Source of the DNA: Deefgea tanakiae
GTDB taxonomy: Bacteria > Pseudomonadota > Gammaproteobacteria > Burkholderiales > Chitinibacteraceae
Direction of reading: 5' to 3'
Assembly: GCF_019665765.1 (NCBI RefSeq)
Contig: NZ_CP081150.1
Coordinates: forward strand, 2,356,001-2,420,000
DNA length: 64,000 bases
The notes beneath the pieces are model-generated. The model was given only the letters and a program-made list of their open reading frames with translations, did not search any database and was not told the origin of the DNA. A program made the translations under genes and the position numbers. Positions 27,943-38,025 of the stretch are shown piece by piece. Numbering within the stretch: the stretch's first letter is position 1; every line of letters starts with the position of its first letter.

Positions 27943-28716
27943 ATGCCGCAATCGCCGTACACAAAACCACCATTGAACCGCGCACAAACCTTGCGCCGGC
28001 AAAGCATTTATCTACTGCCCAATCTATTTACGCTCGCAGCTCTTTTTTCCGGCTTTTATGCCATCGTCCAAGCGATGAATGGCAAATTTGAACACGCCGC
28101 ACTAGCGATTTTTGCCGCTATGATCTTAGACGGGCTCGACGGCCGCGTCGCACGAATGACACATACGCAATCTGAATTTGGCGCGCAATTTGATAGTTTG
28201 TCCGATATGGTGTCGTTTGGCGTTGCACCCGCGCTGATTATGTATTCATGGGGATTATCGGGCTTTGGTAAGCTAGGCTGGGCGGTGGCATTTATTTATT
28301 GTGCTGGCGCGGCGCTACGCTTAGCGCGTTTTAACACCAATATTGAAACGGTTGATAAACGCTTTTTTCAGGGCTTACCCAGCCCAGCCGCTGCCGCACT
28401 CGTCGCAGGATTGGTTTGGATTAATATTGAATACCACGAAGACCTTGCGCCACTCGCCGAGTTAATCCCCTACGCCGCGATGTTTTTTACGCTCTTTGCA
28501 GGTCTCACGATGGTGTCGAACGTGCCGTTCTGGAGTTTTAAAGAGCTGCATATGCGTAAAACAGTCCCGTTTGTGACGTTATTGATTGCGACACTGGTCT
28601 TACTGATCGGCGCATCGCGGCCTGCCTTAGTTTTGTTTAGCTTTTTCATCTGCTATGCAGCCTCTGGCTATCTGTACTGGTTCTGGACGATACTGCGGAA
28701 ACCCAAGACAAATTAG
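27943..28716 (+). CDS. pssA: CDP-diacylglycerol-serine O-phosphatidyltransferase
   Basis: A 257-residue integral membrane enzyme making phosphatidylserine. The CDP-alcohol phosphotransferase motif is visible: DGLDGRVARMTHTQSEFGAQ followed by FDSLSD, which supplies the metal-binding aspartates. About seven hydrophobic segments follow. Earlier in-frame ATGs exist, but GAGG sits five bases before 27943. It pairs functionally with the divergent psd. Confidence 0.95.
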   Translation: MPQSPYTKPPLNRAQTLRRQSIYLLPNLFTLAALFSGFYAIVQAMNGKFEHAALAIFAAMILDGLDGRVARMTHTQSEFGAQFDSLSDMVSFGVAPALIMYSWGLSGFGKLGWAVAFIYCAGAALRLARFNTNIETVDKRFFQGLPSPAAAALVAGLVWINIEYHEDLAPLAELIPYAAMFFTLFAGLTMVSNVPFWSFKELHMRKTVPFVTLLIATLVLLIGASRPALVLFSFFICYAASGYLYWFWTILRKPKTN

Positions 28717-28747
28717 ACATTTAGTCCAAACAATACTTTTCAGACAT

Positions 28748-28785
28748 AAAAAATAGCGCCAAATATGATATTGGCGCTATTTTTT
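28748..28785 (+). terminator. Intrinsic terminator after pssA
   Basis: A 15-bp perfect stem (28748-28762 with 28771-28785) ending in six T. It is A/T-flanked on both sides, so it could work in both directions. It separates pssA from the leuA promoter. Confidence 0.9.
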
Positions 28786-28796
28786 CGTCTAAATGT

Positions 28797-28825
28797 TTGA
28801 CATCAAGTCCAATAATATTTAATCT
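28797..28825 (+). promoter_or_regulatory. Sigma-70 promoter of the HTH-leuA gene
   Basis: TTGACA at 28797-28802 and TAATCT at 28820-28825 are 17 bases apart, close to the ideal. The start would be near 28832, leaving about 20 bases of leader with AAGGGG before GTG 28853. It shows the transcript begins ahead of the HTH region. Confidence 0.75.
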
Positions 28826-28852
28826 AAAGTCATTAATGCGAAGGGGAATACT

Positions 28853-30661
28853 GTGTCATTAGACATTGACCGTCTAATCGCTGATTTTGGTGGCCCAAGT
28901 ACACTGGCAGATCAGCTTAATGCTGCATTTCCAGCTGACCCAGTCTCCCGAGCTGCGATTTATAAATGGCGTGAACGCGGCAGTTTGCCACTCACCCAAG
29001 TGGACAAGCTGGCTCAATTGGCCAACAGCCAAGGCCGTAGTTTTAATATCCAAAACTATATGACGAGTGCGCAATCCGCACCGAATCAGATTAAGGAGAA
29101 CACCATGAGCACCATGAGTAATAGCAGCAATCGTTTGGTTATTTTTGATACAACATTGCGTGATGGCGAACAATCGCCGGGCGCGTCGATGACCAAAGAA
29201 GAAAAAATTCGGATTGCACGACAATTGGAGCGCTTGGGTGTTGACGTGATTGAGGCTGGTTTTGCTGCAGCCAGCCCAGGCGATGCTGACGCGATCAAAA
29301 CTATCGCCAGCATCATCGAGCACAGTACCGTCTGTTCTTTGGCGCGCGCGAATGAGCGTGATGTGCGCGCTGCTGGTGAAGCTATCAAAGACGCAAAACG
29401 CGGCCGCATTCATACTTTTATCGCGACCAGCCCGATTCACATGGAACACAAATTGCGCATGACGCCGGATCAAGTCGTTGATGCCGCAGTCAAAGCAGTC
29501 AAAATGGCGTTGGAATACACCAACGACGTTGAATTTTCGGCTGAAGACGCATTGCGCAGCGACATCGACTTTTTAGCGCGCATTTTTAGCGCGGTGATTG
29601 AAGCGGGCGCGACCACCTTGAATGTGCCAGACACCGTAGGTTACGCTGTGCCACAACGCACCGAAGCGTTTTTCCGCGAATTGATTTCAAAAACCAAAGG
29701 CGGCGACAAAGTCATCTGGTCCGCACATTGCCACAATGATTTGGGGATGGCTGTTGCCAATTCATTGGCTGCTGTTTTGGGCGGCGCACGCCAAGTGGAA
29801 TGCACGATTAATGGCTTGGGCGAACGTGCAGGTAATGCAGCGCTCGAAGAAATCGTGATGGCCACTCGCACCCGCCGCGATGTATTTGGCGTGGAATGCG
29901 GCATAGATGCCACGCAAATCGTACCCACCAGCAAATTGGTATCGACCATTACCGGCTACCCAGTTCAGCCAAATAAAGCGATTGTCGGCGCGAATGCATT
30001 TGCACATGAATCGGGCATCCACCAAGACGGCATTTTGAAATGCCGCGAAACCTACGAAATCATGAGCGCGGAATCAGTTGGCTGGAGCACCAATCGCTTG
30101 AGCTTGGGTAAATTGTCGGGCCGCAACGCATTTAAGACCAAATTGCTTGAGATTGGCATTGAGTTGCAATCAGAAGAAGCTTTGAACGCCGCATTTGCGC
30201 GTTTTAAAACTTTGGCTGATAAAAAACGTGAAATTTTTGACGAAGACTTGCACGCCTTGGTTTCTGATGAGTTGATTACTATCGAGCAAGAACACATCAA
30301 GTTGATTTCACTGAAAGTGGTGTCGGAAACCGGCGAAACGCCAAGTGCGGATTTAGTAGTCAGCGAAGCCGGTGTTGAACGCCGCGCGACCGCCTTGGGT
30401 GATGGCACTGTAGATGCCACATTCAAAGCTATTGAGTCACTCTTTAATAGCGGAGCTGAATTGCAATTGTATTCAGTGAATGCAATCACCTCAGGCACCG
30501 ACAGCCAAGGTGAAGTGACGGTGCGATTGATGAAAGACGCCAAAATCGTCAACGGCCAAGGTGCCGATACCGACATTATTGTAGCCAGCGCGAAAGCTTA
30601 TATTTCAGCGCTCAACAAAATTCACAACAATATCAGCCGCGTACACCCGCAACCGGTTTAA
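28853..30661 (+). CDS. leuA: 2-isopropylmalate synthase with N-terminal HTH extension
   Basis: LeuA condenses acetyl-CoA with 2-oxoisovalerate, the committed leucine step. Residues 85-602 are a normal Leu[17 protein letters not shown], the metal motif [13 protein letters not shown], and a C-terminal regulatory domain ([12 protein letters not shown]). Residues 1-70 are in frame without any stop and look like a Cro/YdaS-type helix-turn-helix ([28 protein letters not shown]). GTG 28853 has AAGGGG six bases upstream; ATG 29105 has AAGGAG (29093-29098) six bases upstream. Both a 602-residue fusion and a 518-residue LeuA could be made. The fusion itself is seen; regulation by it is inference. Confidence 0.9.
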   Translation: MSLDIDRLIADFGGPSTLADQLNAAFPADPVSRAAIYKWRERGSLPLTQVDKLAQLANSQGRSFNIQNYMTSAQSAPNQIKENTMSTMSNSSNRLVIFDTTLRDGEQSPGASMTKEEKIRIARQLERLGVDVIEAGFAAASPGDADAIKTIASIIEHSTVCSLARANERDVRAAGEAIKDAKRGRIHTFIATSPIHMEHKLRMTPDQVVDAAVKAVKMALEYTNDVEFSAEDALRSDIDFLARIFSAVIEAGATTLNVPDTVGYAVPQRTEAFFRELISKTKGGDKVIWSAHCHNDLGMAVANSLAAVLGGARQVECTINGLGERAGNAALEEIVMATRTRRDVFGVECGIDATQIVPTSKLVSTITGYPVQPNKAIVGANAFAHESGIHQDGILKCRETYEIMSAESVGWSTNRLSLGKLSGRNAFKTKLLEIGIELQSEEALNAAFARFKTLADKKREIFDEDLHALVSDELITIEQEHIKLISLKVVSETGETPSADLVVSEAGVERRATALGDGTVDATFKAIESLFNSGAELQLYSVNAITSGTDSQGEVTVRLMKDAKIVNGQGADTDIIVASAKAYISALNKIHNNISRVHPQPV

Positions 30662-30791
30662 AGCTTTGCGATCACGGAGCGAGTCAATACCACCATTTTG
30701 ACTCGTGAGGCTGCTGCCACAAACTGCAGTGCTCAAGCCAAGTAGCTCGTGAACCTAAGCGAGAATAACTAGAAACCGACCGTAAAAATAC

Positions 30792-30818
30792 AAAGCCCCG
30801 CTTATCCAGCGGGGCTTT
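30792..30818 (+). terminator. Intrinsic terminator after leuA
   Basis: AAAGCCCCGC and GCGGGGCTTT form a perfect 10-bp stem around TTATCCA, followed by GTTCATTTC. Confidence 0.85.
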
Positions 30819-30830
30819 GTTCATTTCTAG

Positions 30831-30877
30831 AGTATATGACCGCAGACATTACCCTGTAATAGCCACAAGCAAATACC
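30831..30877. repeat. 47-bp palindrome family, copy after leuA
   Basis: Starts AGTAT and ends ATACC, exactly 47 bases, one end base off. Read on the minus strand it starts GGTATTTGC. It abuts the stop codon of the next minus-strand gene. Confidence 0.55.
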
Positions 30878-31264
30878 CTATTGCTCTTTTGAATTAAACT
30901 CGTCAAGCATACTCGGGCGTGAATATTTAGCATATAGGGTTGCCGACACAAAACTGATTACGGTCAATGCCACCTGCACACTCGCCAGCATTTGTGAAAT
31001 ACCTTTATCACCCCATGCCCGCATCACCCCTTCCATAAAAAACAGCAGCACAAACATCGTGTACCACTGGTAGGTATAACGGCGACCATACAATAAGCCG
31101 CGCAAGGGTAACATCAATATAAAAGCTTTTAATACCACCCAAGAAGGTGATCCACCGACCGGGTCCAACCACAATTCCCAAGCTAAGACCAAAAAGATCA
31201 TTGCGACTACGGCAGAAACAGTTATCTTTTGCAGCAAGGGCAAGTTAGCAGGGCTCAACTTCAT
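30878..31264 (-). CDS. DUF2069 family inner-membrane protein
   Basis: A 128-residue protein with four membrane helices (VSAVVAMIFLVLAWELWL; WVVLKAFILMLPLRGLLYG; YTMFVLLFFMEGVMRAW; VALTVISFVSATLYA). This is the DUF2069 pattern common next to wrbA in betaproteobacteria. Function is unknown. Its start overlaps the wrbA stop by four bases. Confidence 0.85.
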   Translation of the reverse strand: MKLSPANLPLLQKITVSAVVAMIFLVLAWELWLDPVGGSPSWVVLKAFILMLPLRGLLYGRRYTYQWYTMFVLLFFMEGVMRAWGDKGISQMLASVQVALTVISFVSATLYAKYSRPSMLDEFNSKEQ

Positions 31265-31863
31265 GCGGCCTCCCCTTTAAGCTTGATGGCGATTTCAGCA
31301 ATCCGGCGCCCTTGTGCTAAGCAGAGTTGGCGTTCGGCATCTGAAATTGGCTGATTGGACTCAGCACCCGCCCAATGACTCGTACCGTACGGCGTACCGC
31401 CTGTTGTAGTCGACATCAAAGCAGTTTCTGAATAGGGAGTACCCACAATAATCATGCCATGGTGCAGCAAGGGCAACATCATCGTAATTAATGTCGATTC
31501 ATTACCCCCATGCAATGTACCTGAACTTGTAAACACAGATGCTGGCTTACCAATCAAAGTGCCCTTGAGCCAATCCGCAATGGTCGAATCCCAAAAATAC
31601 TTCATTGGCGCAGCCATATTGCCAAAGCGGGTCGGACTACCCAGCACCAAGCCATCACACTCTTGCAAATCAGCGAGGGATACATAGGGTGCACCAGCTT
31701 CCGGCACATCAGACTCAGTCGCCTCACACACCGTAGAGATGCGTGGCACCGTACGCAAGCGTGCCGTGCAGCCAGAAGTAGACTCGATACCACGACCAAT
31801 TAACTGCGCCATTTGCCGCGTAGCGCCATGAGTCGAGTAATACAAAACAAGAATTTCAGTCAT
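31261..31863 (-). CDS. wrbA: NAD(P)H:quinone oxidoreductase WrbA
   Basis: A 200-residue flavodoxin-like protein. The FMN loop is YYSTHGATRQMA; GSPTRFGNMAAPMKYFWD and FTSSGTLHGGNES are family motifs. It reduces quinones by two electrons and protects against oxidative stress. It is divergent from yihY and co-transcribed with the DUF2069 gene. Confidence 0.95.
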   Translation of the reverse strand: MTEILVLYYSTHGATRQMAQLIGRGIESTSGCTARLRTVPRISTVCEATESDVPEAGAPYVSLADLQECDGLVLGSPTRFGNMAAPMKYFWDSTIADWLKGTLIGKPASVFTSSGTLHGGNESTLITMMLPLLHHGMIIVGTPYSETALMSTTTGGTPYGTSHWAGAESNQPISDAERQLCLAQGRRIAEIAIKLKGEAA

Positions 31864-31907
31864 TGTGCAGGCTCACTTTCAAGATGCGCTATTATAATGG
31901 GATTCGC

Positions 31908-33164
31908 ATGTCACCGTGGCTCACTATGAATTTTGCCTGCACATTTCCGCTTCTAGCCCGAGTTAGTGGTTTTTCTCGATTCGTAGGCCGCCGGTTAATC
32001 AATGATCGCTGCTTAGAAACGGCAGGCAGCTTGACCTTTACGACATTACTGGCTGTTGTACCGCTTTTTACCATCGCACTGACACTCGTTTCAGCCTTTC
32101 CGATGTTTGGCATCAATGTAAGTCGCTTTCGCGGCTTTATTCTGAACAATCTGGTTCCCGATGCCTCTGGAAAAGTGATTGGTGTCTATATGCGCCAATT
32201 TGCCGACAACGCCGATAGCCTCACCACCATGGGCATGATTGGTTTGCTGGCCACAGCACTACTGATGATGTTTACCATCGAAAAAACGTTCAACACCATT
32301 TGGCGCGTCAAACGGCCTAGAAAATTACTATCCCGCACAATGACTTACTGGGCCACGCTCACCCTGGCGCCGCTACTCATCGGTTTGAGCCTTTCAGCGA
32401 CCAGTTGGATATCCCAAAATGCGGGGCTAAGTGGACTGAATTTCCCACTTTTAAAAATCTCATCGCTTTCGCTGATGTTTGTGACGCTAAGCTTGCTCTA
32501 CCTCACACTACCCAATTGCTTTGTGCCACGCTCTCATGCACTAACCGCAGCCCTACTCGTTAGTGCGGGTTTAGAGCTGATGAAAATTTTATTTGGCTTG
32601 TACATCAAACAATTCACCACCTATAACTTGGTTTACGGTACGTTTGCTAGCTTTCCGATTTTCTTGATCTGGTTGTATTTGTGCTGGGTACTTATTTTAG
32701 GCGGGGCAGTACTTTCAGCCACACTTTCATATTGGTACGGCAACGGCTGGCGCTGGGACAATCACCACGGTACGCGCTTTGAACAAGCAGTACGTATCTT
32801 AGCCGCTTTGGCGACCGCGCATCAAAATGGGCAACTGATGCACATCAATCAATTACGTCGAAAAGTTGAATTGGGCGTCGATGTAACGCAAGAGATTCTT
32901 GAGCTGATGACGACCAAGCAATGGGTCGAATCAACGCGCGACGGGGAATGGGTATTGGCCAGCTCAGCTGAGTTGATCAGCTTACTGGCGGTCTTTGAAT
33001 TGGTGGTGAGTCCACTCAATAGTGATGTAGAGAGCGGCCTAGAAACTCGCCTAGAAGCCGCCCGTTCGAACTTAAATCTTAGTCTTGCCGATTATTTAGC
33101 ATCCGTTTCGCAACCAGAAATCAAAGCAGCATCAATGGCTACTTCAGGCAACTCACCGATATAA
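31908..33164 (+). CDS. YihY/BrkB family inner-membrane protein
   Basis: A 418-residue protein with the YihY/BrkB pattern: [29 protein letters not shown], six hydrophobic segments, and [32 protein letters not shown]. The cytoplasmic C-terminal extension (about 130 residues) is typical of the betaproteobacterial form. Once called RNase BN, its real function is unclear. GGGA lies before ATG 31908; ATG 31926 is an alternative, and TATAAT near 31893 may be the -10. The last 73 bases overlap aroB on the other strand. Confidence 0.87.
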   Translation: MSPWLTMNFACTFPLLARVSGFSRFVGRRLINDRCLETAGSLTFTTLLAVVPLFTIALTLVSAFPMFGINVSRFRGFILNNLVPDASGKVIGVYMRQFADNADSLTTMGMIGLLATALLMMFTIEKTFNTIWRVKRPRKLLSRTMTYWATLTLAPLLIGLSLSATSWISQNAGLSGLNFPLLKISSLSLMFVTLSLLYLTLPNCFVPRSHALTAALLVSAGLELMKILFGLYIKQFTTYNLVYGTFASFPIFLIWLYLCWVLILGGAVLSATLSYWYGNGWRWDNHHGTRFEQAVRILAALATAHQNGQLMHINQLRRKVELGVDVTQEILELMTTKQWVESTRDGEWVLASSAELISLLAVFELVVSPLNSDVESGLETRLEAARSNLNLSLADYLASVSQPEIKAASMATSGNSPI

Positions 33165-34186
33165 GCCTCACCCAAAGCGCGCAAGAGAATAAATTTGATT
33201 CGTCCAGCATCGACTTTCTTATCTTGCGCCATCAAAGCCTTGTAGCGATCGTGCCCCAATGCTGGCGAAACCACTGGCAGACCTGCACTTTCAATAAGGC
33301 TAATCACCCGAGCGATATCGCCATCATTCAAGTGACCTAAGGCGCGAGATGCATAAGCTGCTAAGACCATGCCAGCAGCCACCGCCTCACCATGCAACCA
33401 AGTGCCATAACCCAAACCAGCCTCAATCGCATGGCCAAACGTATGACCTAAATTAAGTAGCGCACGTTGGCCATTTTCTTTTTCATCGGCAGCAACAATA
33501 CGCGCCTTATTTTGACAACAGCGCTCAACCGCATAAGCAATCAATTCTTTATCACGCGCCATCAAGCCGACAATATTTTGCTCAAGCCAAACCAAGAAAT
33601 CCACATCATCAATTAAGCCGTACTTGATGACTTCCGCCATACCTGCAGAAAATTCACGTTGCGGCAGCGTGTCAAGCGTACTTAAATCAGCGAGCACCAA
33701 CTTAGGCTGGTAAAACGCACCAATCATATTCTTACCCAGAGGATGATTGATTGCTGTTTTACCGCCAACCGAAGAATCAACCTGTGCCAATAAAGTAGTT
33801 GGAATCTGAATAAAAGGGACACCGCGCTGATAGACTGCAGCTGCAAAACCAGTCATATCACCAATAACACCACCACCCAATGCAATCAACGTGGTCTTAC
33901 GCTCTGCACGCTCAGTAAGTAGCGCATCAAAAATGAGATTAAGACTATCCCACGTTTTAAATTGCTCACCATCAGGCAACACAATTGATTGGCACTCTAC
34001 ATCGGATTGCTCAAGCAAGCCCACCAGACGGCTTAAATACAAAGGGGCAATCGTCTCATTGGTTACAATAGCCACCCGCTTTTGCGCCAACAAAGGCAAA
34101 ATGCTAGCGACTGACTGTAATAAATCTTGACCAATCAAAATTGAATACGGCGCGTGATCAATATCAACGTTTACGATGCGGCTCAT
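33092..34186 (-). CDS. aroB: 3-dehydroquinate synthase
   Basis: A 364-residue NAD- and zinc-dependent enzyme, second step of the shikimate pathway. The [19 protein letters not shown] and [19 protein letters not shown] motifs bind NAD and substrate. The zinc ligands lie in GHTFGHAIE and HGEAVAAGM. The start overlaps the aroK stop by four bases, so aroK-aroB are coupled. The 3' end overlaps yihY. Confidence 0.97.
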   Translation of the reverse strand: MSRIVNVDIDHAPYSILIGQDLLQSVASILPLLAQKRVAIVTNETIAPLYLSRLVGLLEQSDVECQSIVLPDGEQFKTWDSLNLIFDALLTERAERKTTLIALGGGVIGDMTGFAAAVYQRGVPFIQIPTTLLAQVDSSVGGKTAINHPLGKNMIGAFYQPKLVLADLSTLDTLPQREFSAGMAEVIKYGLIDDVDFLVWLEQNIVGLMARDKELIAYAVERCCQNKARIVAADEKENGQRALLNLGHTFGHAIEAGLGYGTWLHGEAVAAGMVLAAYASRALGHLNDGDIARVISLIESAGLPVVSPALGHDRYKALMAQDKKVDAGRIKFILLRALGEAYIGELPEVAIDAALISGCETDAK

Positions 34187-34713
34187 GGCTGGCGTTCCAA
34201 TTCTTTCAGTAATAATTGCAATAGGGAATTTACAGTTTGCTGGCTGGTATCAATGACCAAGTCTGCAACCTCACGATAAAGTGGGTCACGTATCTCATAT
34301 AACTCCCTGAGCTTGCCAAGCGGATCTGCCGTCTGTAACAAGGGTCGGTTCTTATCGTGGCAGGTGCGGGAATATAGCTCTTCTGGGCTGGCGCGCAGAT
34401 AAATCACATAACCATTACGGCGCAATAGTTTGCGATTATTTGGATTTAAAATAACTCCACCACCGGTTCCGAGTACGATACCTTGCAATTGCGTTAGCTC
34501 CGCAATCGACTCAGCTTCACGCTCACGAAATCCACTTTCACCTTCGATCTCAAAAATCATATGAATCTTGGCACCGGTGCGGGCTTCGATATCATGATCA
34601 GAATCATAAAAAGTTTTTTGGGTCGCACGCGCTAGGGCACGCCCTACGGTCGTCTTGCCAGCCCCCATTAGGCCGACTAAATAAAAATTGCCTGGCATTC
34701 TCATGCCAGGCAT
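34183..34713 (-). CDS. aroK: Shikimate kinase
   Basis: A 176-residue enzyme with Walker [15 protein letters not shown], the shikimate-binding DSDHDIE and GTGGGVIL, and the lid RPLL. The frame is open further upstream into pilQ, so the start must be within 34713, 34704 or 34698. ATG 34713 gives about the N-terminal length seen in Neisseria. All three candidate starts fall within or at the edge of a strong hairpin (34689-34712). It lies between pilQ and aroB, as in Neisseria. Confidence 0.93.
   Translation of the reverse strand: MPGMRMPGNFYLVGLMGAGKTTVGRALARATQKTFYDSDHDIEARTGAKIHMIFEIEGESGFREREAESIAELTQLQGIVLGTGGGVILNPNNRKLLRRNGYVIYLRASPEELYSRTCHDKNRPLLQTADPLGKLRELYEIRDPLYREVADLVIDTSQQTVNSLLQLLLKELERQP
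34680..34712 (-). terminator. Terminator-like hairpin inside the aroK start region
   Basis: TGCCTGGCAT (34689-34698) and ATGCCAGGCA (34703-34712) form a perfect 10-bp stem with a 4-base loop. On the minus strand it is followed by ATTTTTATTT, an intrinsic-terminator shape. It begins right at the aroK start codon, so the T-run itself encodes Asn-Phe-Tyr-Leu. Confidence 0.7.
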
Positions 34714-34765
34714 TTTACTTGAATATGTACTTCTTAGCGAGTTGAGCGAAACATCAAATCGATAA

Positions 34766-36853
34766 TTAACGCAGAGTAAGATCAGACTCCAAAACACGCG
34801 GGGTCAAGAATATGAGCAACTCACGACGAACTTTATTGACGGCCCTATTCTTGAATAAATTACCTAAGTAAGGAACGTCACCAAGTAATGGAACTTGAGT
34901 AACCGTATTACTATTGTCTTCAATGTAAATACCCCCAATTACTACAGTACCACCGCTCTCGACCAACACTTTAGTCCTAATTTGTTTGGTGTTAATTGCT
35001 GGGCCATTCAGGGTATTTTCACCACGGCTATCTTTATTAACCTGAACTTCCATAAAAACACTGCCATCTGGCGTTATTTGTGGTGTGACTCGCAATGACA
35101 GAGTTGCTTTTTTAAACTCTACTGTCGTGGCACCATTTTGAGATGAACTAGAGTAAGGAATCTCTTGACCATCTTCAATCACAGCCTCAACTTGATCCGC
35201 CGTCACCAATCGTGGGCTAGAGATAATTTTTAGTTTTCCATCCTGTTCTAGCGCATTTAACTCTAAACCTAAAATACCATCAGAGCCCGCAATAAGCATA
35301 GCTATAGAACCAGGGGAAAAGCCACCAATACCGGCGGCAGGCAAGTTAAGTAAAGGCTTATCTCCCGAAATTGCAGGACCTGGTACGGTCGATCCATCAG
35401 AGTTTGTATATGTTTTTGTAGTTAAACCACCACCAATTGCGGTATTATTTTTAGCAAAAAGACCACTTAATTTCACACCTAGATTACGCTGAAAACCATC
35501 TTCAGCCTCCACAATCCGTGACTCAATCATAACTTGCCGAACAGGAATATCAATTTTTGCAAGCAATTCACGGATTTGCTCAAGTTTTGCAGGAATGTCT
35601 TGAACTACAACTTGATTAGTACGTGGATCGATTACCGCAGAGCCGCGTGGAGATAAAATTCGTTGCTTCTCATCACTCAAAATAACTTTCAGTGCATCGG
35701 CTTTATGATATTTAAGCTGGAAGAACTCAGTGCGAGTTGGCTCTAGCTCCGAAATTTGCTTACGACTTTCAAGCTCAGATTTTTCCTTAGCAGCAAGTTC
35801 ATCGCGCGGAGCAATCCACATTACATTGCCAGTTTTACGCTGATCCAAACCTTTTGCTTGCAAGATAATATCCAAGGCTTGATCCCATGGAACATCTTTC
35901 AAACGCAATGTCAAAGCGCCACCGACAGAGTCACTCGTAATGATGTTCATACCAGTAAACTCAGCAATAACTTGCAGAACTGTTCTTACTTCAACATTTT
36001 GAAAATTAAGTGATAGCTTCTCGCCTTTAAAATTAGCTTTTGACGCCACTTTGTCTTTACTTTGTGACGCATCACGAACTTCAACCACAAAGCGATTTTC
36101 AGTTTGGTAAGCCGAGTACTCCCAGTTTCCTTTAGGCTCAATCATCATCTTGACTGAATCACCCTGTGCAAAAGTTTCAACTTTTTGAATAGGGGTGCCA
36201 AAGTCCGTAACATCAAGTCGGCGCTCTAAATTTTTAGGTAACGCCGATTTCGGAAATTCAACAACCAAGTTTTTACCTTGTTGACGAATGTCGATTCCCA
36301 CATTTGGGCTCGTCAAATCGATAATGACCTTACCTTCGCCGCTGGAGCCACGGCGAAAGTCGATATTTTGTATACCTTCTCTCTTCCCACTTGGTTTCGT
36401 CTCTGCAAACTGAGTGTTTTTCTGTGCAGGCGCACTACTAGCAGCACTACCAGTACCAGTTGAAGCGGCATCAACAGTAATGAATAAAGAATTACCATCA
36501 ACTTTGGTTTCATACCCAGCCAACTTCTGCAAATTAAAGACTAATCGTGTGCGACCTGTCCCTTCTGCAACATTTAGGGTACGAAGAGCGGCACCATTCA
36601 CCTGAACTGTATTTTTGCCTGTCTGATTAGCAGTGTTTGCAAAATCAAATGCAATTCGTGGTGGTGTGTTAACAGAGAAACTAGTTGGCGTCGGTGGTAC
36701 GTCGTTGAATGTGAGCTTAACTATTTGCTTGTCAGCACTCACAGTACTGACTTCAATATTAGTTATACTTGCAGCATCGGCCGCAAAAGCTAAAGGCACC
36801 CAAAGACTCAATGCAACTTGGCTTAAACGAGTTACGAATTTTTTGATTTTCAT
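34766..36853 (-). CDS. pilQ: Type IV pilus secretin PilQ
   Basis: A 695-residue outer-membrane secretin through which the pilus exits. Residues 1-24 are a signal peptide. Two AMIN domains (about 30-130, 160-260) bind peptidoglycan. An STN domain ([25 protein letters not shown]) and N1 domain follow, and the secretin domain ends with [32 protein letters not shown]. Its start overlaps pilP by four bases. It is the last pil gene before aroK. Confidence 0.97.
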   Translation of the reverse strand: MKIKKFVTRLSQVALSLWVPLAFAADAASITNIEVSTVSADKQIVKLTFNDVPPTPTSFSVNTPPRIAFDFANTANQTGKNTVQVNGAALRTLNVAEGTGRTRLVFNLQKLAGYETKVDGNSLFITVDAASTGTGSAASSAPAQKNTQFAETKPSGKREGIQNIDFRRGSSGEGKVIIDLTSPNVGIDIRQQGKNLVVEFPKSALPKNLERRLDVTDFGTPIQKVETFAQGDSVKMMIEPKGNWEYSAYQTENRFVVEVRDASQSKDKVASKANFKGEKLSLNFQNVEVRTVLQVIAEFTGMNIITSDSVGGALTLRLKDVPWDQALDIILQAKGLDQRKTGNVMWIAPRDELAAKEKSELESRKQISELEPTRTEFFQLKYHKADALKVILSDEKQRILSPRGSAVIDPRTNQVVVQDIPAKLEQIRELLAKIDIPVRQVMIESRIVEAEDGFQRNLGVKLSGLFAKNNTAIGGGLTTKTYTNSDGSTVPGPAISGDKPLLNLPAAGIGGFSPGSIAMLIAGSDGILGLELNALEQDGKLKIISSPRLVTADQVEAVIEDGQEIPYSSSSQNGATTVEFKKATLSLRVTPQITPDGSVFMEVQVNKDSRGENTLNGPAINTKQIRTKVLVESGGTVVIGGIYIEDNSNTVTQVPLLGDVPYLGNLFKNRAVNKVRRELLIFLTPRVLESDLTLR

Positions 36854-37374
36854 TTTTTCTGCTCCGCATCATCCAAGCTCAAACTAGTGGTTCGCTCAAC
36901 CCAATCACCACCACTATCTTCGACAATTTCTTTTAAAGTAACTTCAGTCTCTGAAACTTGAGTCACCATCCCAAAGTTTTGCCCCATATAGCTACCCTGT
37001 TTAACACGGTATAGATTTCCGTCCGGGGCTCGAACTAGAGCCTGTACTATTTTTCCCTGCTGCAAAGTACCCACCATACGCAGCTTCTCAAGGTCATAAT
37101 TCTCTAAAACTTCTTTAATTCGATTCGTATTCGGGGCTAACCCGCTTCCACCTCCTTTCTTTGCCAGTTCCATCTTACTAGCACGAAATGGATCAGGAAG
37201 TTCAAATGCATTATATGGAAATGCAACATAGACTTTTGCTTCAGGCAAAGGCTCTACCTTACCTCGCAAGCCTTTTGACTCTTCAGTCATCCACTCTTTC
37301 AAATCTCCGTGTTCTTCACCAAAACAGCCAGTAAGACCAGTGAATAACAACACGTAAAGGAGCCATCTTTTCAC
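36850..37374 (-). CDS. pilP: Type IV pilus pilotin-like lipoprotein PilP
   Basis: A 174-residue lipoprotein with lipobox LTGC at residues 14-17. The mature part has a disordered stretch then a small beta domain (MVGTLQQGKIVQALVRAPDGNLYRVKQGSYMGQNFG). PilP links the inner-membrane PilNO to PilQ. It overlaps pilQ by four bases and follows pilO by 21 bases. Confidence 0.95.
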   Translation of the reverse strand: MKRWLLYVLLFTGLTGCFGEEHGDLKEWMTEESKGLRGKVEPLPEAKVYVAFPYNAFELPDPFRASKMELAKKGGGSGLAPNTNRIKEVLENYDLEKLRMVGTLQQGKIVQALVRAPDGNLYRVKQGSYMGQNFGMVTQVSETEVTLKEIVEDSGGDWVERTTSLSLDDAEQKK

Positions 37375-37395
37375 AATTTATTCTCCGATAGACCT

Positions 37396-38025
37396 TTATT
37401 TTTTCTTCTTACGAGCTTCAGCTTCAGCTTGCTGAATTGCCTGTATCTCTGCTTCATCTAATGCACGATATGTTTTGATGGTTGCTTCCATTGTTAATAG
37501 CTGATCCTTAGCGCCTATTAGCTTTACATCAGTCAATATAACAATCCGAGACAACTGAGCAATGTCACTTACAAAGGCAGCTAAGTCATGGTAAGAGCCG
37601 GTGACTTTGATGGCAATAGGGCCCTCAACAAACTCCGCAGTCTTAACCTCAACACCAGGCTTAAATAACTCAAACAATAAACCACGACCAACACCGGCCT
37701 GATTAATCTCGGTCAGCAGCGTCTCCATCTCAGAGCGATTAGGTAATTGTTTTAGCAAGGCACCAAATGACTGCTGGATTTCTAACAACTGCTGTTTGTA
37801 CTCTGCCAAATTAATGGCCCGTTTCTTTTTATCAAGATAGTCAATTTTTAACTGTTCTTCAGTTGCTTTTGCAGCTGTCAACTCTTCCATTTGTGAACTC
37901 CACAAATAGAAGTATCCACCTGCAATCACTAAAACCAAAACCAAAACAAAAGATGAAATCTGAACCTGTGCAGGCCAATTCCCAGCATCTTTTGGGTCTA
38001 AGTTCCTTAAGTCATCCATTGTCAT
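37396..38025 (-). CDS. pilO: Type IV pilus alignment protein PilO
   Basis: A 209-residue inner-membrane protein with one helix (VLVLVLVIAGGYFYLWSS), a coiled coil (ATEEQLKIDYLDKKKRAINLAE) and a ferredoxin-like periplasmic domain (FVEGPIAIKVTGSYHDLAAF). It forms a heterodimer with PilN. It overlaps pilN by four bases. The C-terminus is lysine-rich. Confidence 0.95.
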   Translation of the reverse strand: MTMDDLRNLDPKDAGNWPAQVQISSFVLVLVLVIAGGYFYLWSSQMEELTAAKATEEQLKIDYLDKKKRAINLAEYKQQLLEIQQSFGALLKQLPNRSEMETLLTEINQAGVGRGLLFELFKPGVEVKTAEFVEGPIAIKVTGSYHDLAAFVSDIAQLSRIVILTDVKLIGAKDQLLTMEATIKTYRALDEAEIQAIQQAEAEARKKKK

